Shown here: in pieces, positions 32,612 through 37,484 of the stretch
How the letters are laid out: the number at the start of each line of letters is the position of its first letter
Numbering within the stretch: position 1 is the first letter of the stretch
IMG/VR virus record: IMGVR_UViG_3300011244_000005
Span: 1-37,484 of that record
DNA from: a virus
Direction: 5' to 3' (one strand)
Length of the DNA stretch: 37,484 bases
Program-made: the position numbers and the translations under genes
Notes under the pieces: generated by a model
What the model was told of the DNA's origin: nothing
Databases searched by the model: none
Seen by the model: only the letters and a program-made list of their open reading frames with translations

Positions 32612-32951
32612 AGACGAATCCCACCTCGATTTCCTGCGCGTCGAGTCAATGCCGATCGAAATCGACGGGATTCGCTCACTTCTGATTGTCGCACTGAAGC
32701 AAGCCACGGTCGTGGCAACGCTCGAGCTGTTTCACCAGGATCAGCCAGCCGGCATCGCAGTGGTCCACAATTTTTTCGTCCGGTCCGAATGCCGCAAAAA
32801 AGGCATTGGCCGAAGACTGATGGAGCTGGCCGCGGATTTAGCTCGACGGGAAGGCTGCAGGGAAATGGCCCTGGGCGTCAATAAATCGAATGACGGCGCG
32901 ATCGAATTTTATCGCTCCGCCGGGTTCACCATCTGCGCAAAGGAACTATGA
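32595..32951 (+). CDS. GNAT-family acetyltransferase
   Basis: 118 residues, short for the family. Motif A is clear: FFVRSECRKKGIGRRLMELA (acetyl-CoA loop R-K-K-G-I-G at 67-72), followed by a late motif NDGAIEFYRSAGF (99-111). The first strands, usually substrate-specific, are short. I chose the ATG at 32595, which makes a 17-bp overlap with the gene before; the upstream frame to 32490 is not GNAT-like. Its stop overlaps the transposase start (32948-32951). Possible targets are a host or phage protein, a toxin or DNA (Mu Mom has a GNAT fold), but there is no Mom-like sequence. Confidence 0.72.
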   Translation: MNSEVKDESHLDFLRVESMPIEIDGIRSLLIVALKQATVVATLELFHQDQPAGIAVVHNFFVRSECRKKGIGRRLMELAADLARREGCREMALGVNKSNDGAIEFYRSAGFTICAKEL

Positions 32952-34708
32952 ACGAAGAGCTCCAAGGCACAAAGGCATGGCAGCGTAATCGCGCGCTTCT
33001 CTTGGATCGCGAGTTCAACGCGCTGGCGCGGCGGATCCAGCACGAGGGCGTCTTCATCGACCGCGGCTTGAAGGACCTGGCGAAACAGCTCCAGGGCGCA
33101 ACCGTGAACGCCGGCGCCCGGCCCAGCCGGAAGAAAGGCGGGCAACCTGAGCGAATCCTGAAAGTTCTCCGTTTGTCGAAGGGCACGCTGCGCCGCGAAT
33201 GGGACAAATGGAACGCGGGCGGCTGCACGCCCGACGCTCTCAAGCTCGATTACAAATACGTTCCGCCGAGAGATGGCAGCAAGACGCGGCTGCCGGAATT
33301 GCTCATCGCCGAGATTCAACGCCGCTGCACCCTCAAAACGGGCGGCCGCGATAAGAACGGATTGACGCCGGTCTCCGTGGTTTACCAGTGGCTCAAGAGC
33401 GATTTCGCCGAGGGCAAACCGATCCCCGGAATCAATTACGAAGATTACCCGGCCGGCGCCGAGTTCCCATATTCGGCAACGGCCGTGCGCAATTACGCGC
33501 CGTCGCGCGCGGCCCGCGCCTTTGGCAACCGCGGCTTCGCTGAGTTCAAGGCCAGGGCGTGCCATGTGACGATGGATTATTCGAAGCTGCGCAAGGGCGA
33601 GCTCTACACCCTGGACGACGCGCGGCTCGACTTGCTCTGCATTCATCACGCGACCGGGCGCGCCATCATCGTGCGCGTCTACCTGCTCATGGAAGTGGCG
33701 AGCCGAATGATCGTCGCCTGGCTCATCAAACCGATGGACGCGATCCGGCCGGAAGATGTGGACGAGCTGATTGCGCACGGACTGCAGACGCCCGGCTTCG
33801 GGATCGGTGTCGGTTACACCACCTACATCAAATTCGAACGCGGATCGACGCCATGCAGCGAAGCCGCGCAGATGACGCTGGAAGGTGTAACGGAAGGCCG
33901 GATCCAAATCATCCGCACCAGTATGAATGGCGGCGTGACCTGGGTCGGGGCCCCACAGGATGTCGCCAGCGGCCACGCGGCCGGCAAGGCGGTGATCGAA
34001 TCGTTCATCCGCCGGCTGCATTACGCGCTGCTCCATTTGCCTGGTCAGATCGGCAACAACTGGCGGAACACGCCGGCCAGCGTGGGATTCGGCAAAACGC
34101 CCGTGAAGGATCCGCTGAAACACGACGACCGGCGCACGCCGACGCTGGTCGCGGAAGCGGAGCGCCTGGCGCAATTCGTCTTGCTGATGCGAAAGAAGAA
34201 CTCGCGCACCCGGTTCAAGCTACAGCTGCCGATGCTTTACCTCCGCGAGGTGGAATGGGCAGTCCATCACGCGATCGAGAAACTGAATCACGAGCCTGGT
34301 CATGACTACGCGGACCACGGCGAATTCACTCAGGCGGAAGTCGAGCCTGGTGTCTGGAAAGATGTGGACGGTGGGGTGGCGGAATTGGCAGACGCGCCGG
34401 ATGCCGGTGTTGCGACGGCCGAGGTTGATCACTCGGAGACAGCAGTTCGTGCAGGTTCAAGACCTGCCCCCACCACAAAAAAAGTTTTCGTCCTGGACGC
34501 GCCGGCTGAACCGCTGACGCCCAAGCAGCGCAATGGAATGTATTGGCGCCTCTGGAAGGCGGCTGAGGCCGCACAGCCTGGCGTCAATCGGTTTGCCCTA
34601 ACAAGTCGCGTGCTGGGTCGCGTGAAGAAGATCACGGAGATGACCGACGAGGAATTTCTCAAGGTCTGTCACGTCTTTGAATCGATCGCGAAGAAAGGGG
34701 CGGAATGA
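32948..34708 (+). CDS. MuA-like DDE transposase, catalytic part
   Basis: 586 residues. The N-terminal ~200 residues are Arg/Lys-rich with helix-turn-helix-like segments that would bind phage ends. The RNase H-like catalytic core runs about 210-400: GELYTLDDARLDLL (Asp223/Asp224), YIKFERGSTPCSEAA (Glu297 where MuA has Asp336) and GKAVIESFIRRLH (Glu351 for MuA Glu392). Spacing is close to MuA. Thus the triad reads D-E-E. The usual C-terminal beta-barrel is missing here; a barrel-like gene follows about 1 kb downstream. A Pro/Gly-rich linker at 475-510 is encoded by a tRNA-Leu-like sequence, then a separate helical domain (LTPKQRNGMYWRLWKAAEAA and on) ends the chain. Confidence 0.82.
   Translation: MNEELQGTKAWQRNRALLLDREFNALARRIQHEGVFIDRGLKDLAKQLQGATVNAGARPSRKKGGQPERILKVLRLSKGTLRREWDKWNAGGCTPDALKLDYKYVPPRDGSKTRLPELLIAEIQRRCTLKTGGRDKNGLTPVSVVYQWLKSDFAEGKPIPGINYEDYPAGAEFPYSATAVRNYAPSRAARAFGNRGFAEFKARACHVTMDYSKLRKGELYTLDDARLDLLCIHHATGRAIIVRVYLLMEVASRMIVAWLIKPMDAIRPEDVDELIAHGLQTPGFGIGVGYTTYIKFERGSTPCSEAAQMTLEGVTEGRIQIIRTSMNGGVTWVGAPQDVASGHAAGKAVIESFIRRLHYALLHLPGQIGNNWRNTPASVGFGKTPVKDPLKHDDRRTPTLVAEAERLAQFVLLMRKKNSRTRFKLQLPMLYLREVEWAVHHAIEKLNHEPGHDYADHGEFTQAEVEPGVWKDVDGGVAELADAPDAGVATAEVDHSETAVRAGSRPAPTTKKVFVLDAPAEPLTPKQRNGMYWRLWKAAEAAQPGVNRFALTSRVLGRVKKITEMTDEEFLKVCHVFESIAKKGAE
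34370..34475 (+). tRNA. tRNA-Leu-like element inside the transposase gene (probable pseudo-tRNA)
   Basis: GGTGGGG (34370-34376) pairs perfectly with CCCCACC (34468-34474), with A as discriminator. T8-G9 follow, then a D arm GCG-GAATTGGCAGA-CGC (34379-34395) identical to common leucine tRNAs. The T arm GCAGG-TTCAAGA-CCTGC (34451-34467) is perfect. The middle is abnormal: CCGGATGCCGG (34397-34407) would be an anticodon stem with the loop reduced to three bases, followed by an unusually long variable arm with a CCGAG/CTCGG stem (34419-34436) and a weak outer stem TGTTG/CAGCA. No readable anticodon remains. It codes in frame for VAELADAPD, a peptide typical of leucine tRNA read as protein. Function, if any, unknown. 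Confidence 0.65.
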
Positions 34709-34932
34709 CGACTGAGATGTTCGGCCTCCAAGCACAGGAGAAACCGCTTGTCGGAAAAGTCTGCGCGGTCCCGCGTATCAGCGGTCGCGGCCGTTGGTGG
34801 ACTTCCATCATTGATCAGTCCTCAGACGGAAGATTCATCCTCGTAAAGCTCGGCGGCGTGCAAGGCCGATCACGCTGGCTTGCCGTGAAAGACGCGGAGG
34901 AAATCCGTGACGGCAGAAAGGTCGCGAAATGA
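34705..34932 (+). CDS. Small early hypothetical protein
   Basis: 75 residues with a beta-type middle (VCAVPRISGRGRWWTSIIDQ, FILVKLGGVQGRSRWLAV). Possibly a small SH3-like barrel. First of the genes between the transposase and the barrel gene; ATGA overlaps on both sides. No function known. Confidence 0.5.
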   Translation: MTTEMFGLQAQEKPLVGKVCAVPRISGRGRWWTSIIDQSSDGRFILVKLGGVQGRSRWLAVKDAEEIRDGRKVAK

Positions 34933-35144
34933 CGGACGCGCACAAAGCTGCCGAAGCAAGGCTGCAGGCCGGCATCCGTCGCGGGGCCTTCGTCGCGCAG
35001 AAGGTCCATGTCGCAATCGCTTTTCAGGCGATCCGCATCCGGGATGGCGTGCCGCGGCCTGTCTGCGTTCAGGCGTGTATGCCGGCGCTGCAAGCCGGCT
35101 GGACAGGCAGCGGCTACCGCAACCTTCACTTCTCCCTCAGCTGA
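34929..35144 (+). CDS. Small hypothetical protein
   Basis: 71 residues: helical N-terminus TDAHKAAEARLQAGIRRGAF then a Cys-containing middle (RPVCVQACMPALQAGWTG). No family recognised. It overlaps the gene before and is 2 bp before the next. Confidence 0.4.
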   Translation: MTDAHKAAEARLQAGIRRGAFVAQKVHVAIAFQAIRIRDGVPRPVCVQACMPALQAGWTGSGYRNLHFSLS

Positions 35145-35146
35145 CC

Positions 35147-35467
35147 ATGATTCGAGGAAACGAAATCGCGATCGACCTGGGCCTCGAGGTTCTTCTTGCC
35201 CTGCGGCCTGACCGCCCGCTTTCGTCCGGCGAAGTCGCTGCCTACTGCGACGCCGCGCGCGAAGTCCTCGGGCTACCCACTAAGCCATTCCAGAAGCAGG
35301 ACCTCTTCTTCCTGGAACATCGCGCGCTGAACAAGATGCGCCGCCACTGCCGCGCGAATCCCGAGCTGAAGCAGGTCGTGGCCCAGCTCACCGGCGTCAC
35401 CACTTTCCGCGATCCCGCGCCGCGCGATCGCTTTTCCCAAAACCAGCTTCGCAGACACGCGCCTTAA
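35147..35467 (+). CDS. Small helical, possibly sigma-region-4-like protein
   Basis: 106 residues from the ATG at 35147. LSSGEVAAYCDAAREVLGLP and FLEHRALNKMRRHCRANPEL suggest an HTH; E-x-[RK]-A-L-x-K-[LM]-R resembles the start of sigma-70 region 4. The likeness is short and could be chance. An open frame in register extends upstream to 34907 through the preceding gene; it was not taken. Confidence 0.45.
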   Translation: MIRGNEIAIDLGLEVLLALRPDRPLSSGEVAAYCDAAREVLGLPTKPFQKQDLFFLEHRALNKMRRHCRANPELKQVVAQLTGVTTFRDPAPRDRFSQNQLRRHAP

Positions 35468-35471
35468 CCAA

Positions 35472-35744
35472 ATGACACTGACACTCGATATAACGGCCGC
35501 CGAATTGTTGGCAGTTCGCCGCGTGATCGACGCCGAGCGCCGAGGAGACTTTTACGACGGTGCCGATGGCAATATCCGCGAGCGCGTCATGCGACGCCTG
35601 GTCGTTCAATGGGCGATCCGCGTGAAGCCGGCCCGTCAAGGCAAGTGCATCGGGTGCGGATGCTCAGACACAGACCCATGTAACCCGCCGTGCCACTGGG
35701 TTAGCAAATCTCAAACGCTCTGCAACGCCTGCGCCGACGCCTAA
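35472..35744 (+). CDS. Small Cys-rich zinc-binding protein
   Basis: 90 residues. The C-terminal third has many Cys: KCIGCGCSDTDPCNPPCHWV and TLCNACADA, a C-x-x-C-x-C pattern with a later C-x-x-C that should hold zinc. The same pattern (C-x-G-C....C....C-x-W....L-C-x-x-C) recurs in small phage early proteins. Probably binds nucleic acid or a host protein; no partner shown. It sits 3 bp before the barrel gene. Confidence 0.6.
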   Translation: MTLTLDITAAELLAVRRVIDAERRGDFYDGADGNIRERVMRRLVVQWAIRVKPARQGKCIGCGCSDTDPCNPPCHWVSKSQTLCNACADA

Positions 35745-35747
35745 ACC

Positions 35748-36734
35748 ATGACCACTTTCACCAACGTCCATCTCCAACACCCGCCCGAGCCAGCCTTAGG
35801 TCTACCGCGGCTGCGCTCCCTAACAAACGATCCAGCGCGCGAGTATGCGCAGCGACCAGGCGAAGTGGAGCGGCTGCCGGATTCAGTCGCGGCGTTGATC
35901 CTTTGCAAGACCGGCTTCAGTAAAGTCGGCCGCAACGGCATCAGCGTCGAAGGAGTCACGGCCAAGCCACTAAAATTCTGGAGCGAGAATTCGGTGACGA
36001 TCGCGGAGAAGGCCGGTACGAACGAGAAAGTCCTTTGGGCGTTGAACCGGTTACAGCCGGACCTGCTCCACATCCTGGGGAGCGACGGCAAATACATCGA
36101 GACGATCCCGCTCGACGGCAAGGTGCCCTGGTTCGATGAAGCGGCGACCAAGGAAGTGCTGGGCGCTAAGCGCCGCAGCCAGAACCGCACGATCGAGCGC
36201 GTGCGCCTGCTCCACGCTTCGGACAGCGAAGCCGCCGCTGAGGCCGCCACCGCCAACGACGCCGCGATGAAGAGCGTCGTCCATACTTTCCCGGCGCGGG
36301 GTGACCGCTCGGGCAATCCCGAACAGCGAGCTGATGACGACCGCCACCGCAATGGGCGGATACCGAAACGGAAAACAGATCGAATCATCGCACCGGCCGC
36401 TGATCGGGAACAATTTCAAGAAGGGCAGCGGTCCAACCTCGGGAATCGACAAGCGCCCGAGACAGTTGAGTTGCCCTCCCGCGCGGAAGGGCGAGCCAGG
36501 TCATCCGCGCGGGGCGCCTTCCCGAAAGCCGATCGGATCCACGAGATCCAGCGCCATTTGCAAGATGAGCGCACGGCCCATGCGACCCGCGTGCAAACGC
36601 TCGCGCGGCGCGTGGCGGCCGTCACTGAGGCCGACCTGAATGATTTAACGAGCGACGAGGGGCTTGAACCCGTCGCCGCTCTCACTGCAACAGAACGCTA
36701 CCCCGACGAAGACGCGTCGGACTGCATTCTCTAA
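35748..36734 (+). CDS. MuA C-terminal-like beta-barrel protein (second half of a split transposase)
   Basis: 328 residues. Residues 30-155 align by eye with the region after the MuA catalytic core: REYAQ (MuA EREYA), then FSKVGRNGISVEGVTAK, WALNRLQPDLLHILGSDGKY (MuA [20 protein letters not shown]) and VPWFDEAATKEVLGAKRRSQ (MuA VAFNDAAAGREYRRRQKQL). It thus seems to supply the beta-barrel and following basic helix that the catalytic protein lacks. The C-terminus (260-328) is helical. Between about 36300 and 36470 another frame has the higher GC at third positions, so the middle part is less certain. MuB contact by the C-terminal end would fit the neighbouring gene, as in MuA. Confidence 0.6.
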   Translation: MTTFTNVHLQHPPEPALGLPRLRSLTNDPAREYAQRPGEVERLPDSVAALILCKTGFSKVGRNGISVEGVTAKPLKFWSENSVTIAEKAGTNEKVLWALNRLQPDLLHILGSDGKYIETIPLDGKVPWFDEAATKEVLGAKRRSQNRTIERVRLLHASDSEAAAEAATANDAAMKSVVHTFPARGDRSGNPEQRADDDRHRNGRIPKRKTDRIIAPAADREQFQEGQRSNLGNRQAPETVELPSRAEGRARSSARGAFPKADRIHEIQRHLQDERTAHATRVQTLARRVAAVTEADLNDLTSDEGLEPVAALTATERYPDEDASDCIL

Positions 36735-36752
36735 CCCCGAGGAAAACTGAAA

Positions 36753-37484
36753 ATGGTAGTCGCTGCAACACCCGAAACGGAAACCAAGAAAGGCTCTGGC
36801 GAGAATGGCGCCGGCTCCGGCCTGAGCGTAAATGCCGGCCGCGATCGCGGCGGCTCGCTCTCACTCTCAGCGAATAACAAACTCAAGATTCCCGGCGACA
36901 AAGTGAACAAGGCGACGGCGAATCTGCCGGACGAACAGCGCTCCCTGGTGCGCTGGATCCACGCTTACTACGAGGACGGGTCACTCAGCCTCGACGAGCT
37001 CGCCGCCAGACTGAAGCAACCGAGCGGCCGGCCTTACTCGCGCACCTCCCTTTACCACCTGCTCACGGGCGGCCGGCAGGATGAAGGCGTCGGAATCGAC
37101 AACATGATCAGCGCGATCCGGACGTTCAAATCCGACATCGAACGCATCGAGCGCATCACGACAGAGCGCGGCACGATCAAGCGAATCGAGTGCGTCGCCA
37201 CGTCGCTGGCCAAGAAGATTTGGCAGCTCTGCCACGCGGCGTTGATCTATCAGAAAATCATCTTCATCTGGAGCGACTCCCAGGTGGGCAAAACTTTCGC
37301 GCTCCTGAAATACGCGCTCGAGCACAACCACGGCGAGACCATCTACGTGCGCGTTCCAGAGGGCGGCGCGCTTTACGCGTTCATGGAAGAACTCGCCGTC
37401 GCGCTGCGCATCAGCCCGCAGCAAAAGATCGGCGAACTGCGGCGGCGCATCATGGCCTCGTTCGACGACCGAATGCTGCTGATC
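36753..37484 (+). CDS. MuB-like AAA+ ATPase, target selector (cut by window end)
   Basis: 244 codons from the ATG at 36753, open to the window end. AGGA lies 9 bp upstream. Residues 1-55 are flexible; 60-108 form an HTH-like N-terminal domain (SLSLDELAARLKQPSGRPYS), as in MuB. The ATPase core begins near 145: Walker A is SDSQVGKT (174-181, Lys180), with Ser instead of the first Gly, and the last visible residues DDRMLLI begin the Walker B strand. MuB-type ATPases coat target DNA, activate the transposase and give target immunity. Position directly after transposase genes supports the call. Confidence 0.78.
   Translation, partial: MVVAATPETETKKGSGENGAGSGLSVNAGRDRGGSLSLSANNKLKIPGDKVNKATANLPDEQRSLVRWIHAYYEDGSLSLDELAARLKQPSGRPYSRTSLYHLLTGGRQDEGVGIDNMISAIRTFKSDIERIERITTERGTIKRIECVATSLAKKIWQLCHAALIYQKIIFIWSDSQVGKTFALLKYALEHNHGETIYVRVPEGGALYAFMEELAVALRISPQQKIGELRRRIMASFDDRMLLI

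Larger units (their letters stand above)
1..37484. mobile_element. Mu-like transposable phage/prophage (partial)
   Basis: The whole window reads as one phage: repressor and Cro-like regulator, DDE transposase and MuB-like ATPase on the plus strand; lysis, packaging, head and tail genes on the minus strand. The order endolysin, small terminase, large terminase, portal, protease/scaffold, capsid, connectors, tail tube, tape measure matches Mu-like phages, while the tail tip resembles the gp12-gp15 module of gene transfer agents and many siphophages. The right end lies beyond the window, since the ATPase gene is cut. The left end may lie within or just before the first 150 bases. No target-site duplication could be identified. 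Confidence 0.9.

Noticed and set aside
1-37484. CRISPR array, rRNA or intact insertion sequence
   Set aside because: No regularly spaced repeats, rRNA-like sequence or separate IS transposase were seen; the only transposase is the phage's own.

Overview
The window is most of one Mu-like (transposable) phage or prophage in a GC-rich, probably Gram-negative host. Support for Gram-negative: two proteins with lipoboxes, one with the architecture of a one-piece spanin. The host phylum cannot be fixed from the sequence; a soil Verrucomicrobiota-type host is only a guess. No clearly chromosomal gene is present, and the phage runs off the right edge inside its MuB-like ATPase gene.

Layout. Two gene blocks diverge from a 67-bp control region at 30432-30498. 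Leftward (minus strand, about 30.4 to 0.15 kb): a LexA/cI-type repressor with two helix-turn-helix domains, translationally coupled to a lipoprotein and followed by a secreted protein (candidate lysogeny-expressed genes). Next come a lysis cassette (one-piece spanin-like lipoprotein, holin-like protein, tiny membrane peptide, YkuD-like endolysin, membrane-anchored coiled coil), packaging (small and large terminase), portal, protease/scaffold with nested scaffold start, decoration-type fusion protein, major capsid, connectors and minor head protein, tail tube, a G/GT-type tail chaperone pair made by -1 frameshifting, tape measure, a gene-transfer-agent-like tail-tip module (fused hub protein, NlpC/P60 hydrolase, large tip protein), a tail fibre with a signal peptide and two small secreted Pro/Thr-rich proteins. 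Rightward (plus strand, 30.5 to 37.5 kb): a Cro/Ner-like regulator, small early genes, a GNAT acetyltransferase, the transposase and the MuB-like ATPase. Most genes overlap by ATGA, so each block looks like one or a few long operons. In Mu the late genes point the same way as the early genes; here they are inverted.

Most unusual points. (1) The MuA-like transposase appears split: the DDE catalytic part and the C-terminal beta-barrel part are separate genes about 1 kb apart, and the intervening segment begins with an in-frame tRNA-Leu-like sequence (perfect acceptor, D and T stems, no usable anticodon loop). (2) A short motif, [L/I/V]-A-[F/T/V]-N, recurs at propeptide-like positions in four head proteins encoded next to the prohead protease, which suggests its cleavage specificity. 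(3) A nine-A slippery run lets the tail chaperone gene be read into a 96-residue extension just before the tape measure gene. (4) Several virion-region proteins carry signal peptides or membrane segments. All family assignments were made by eye from motifs and gene order; no database search was run.
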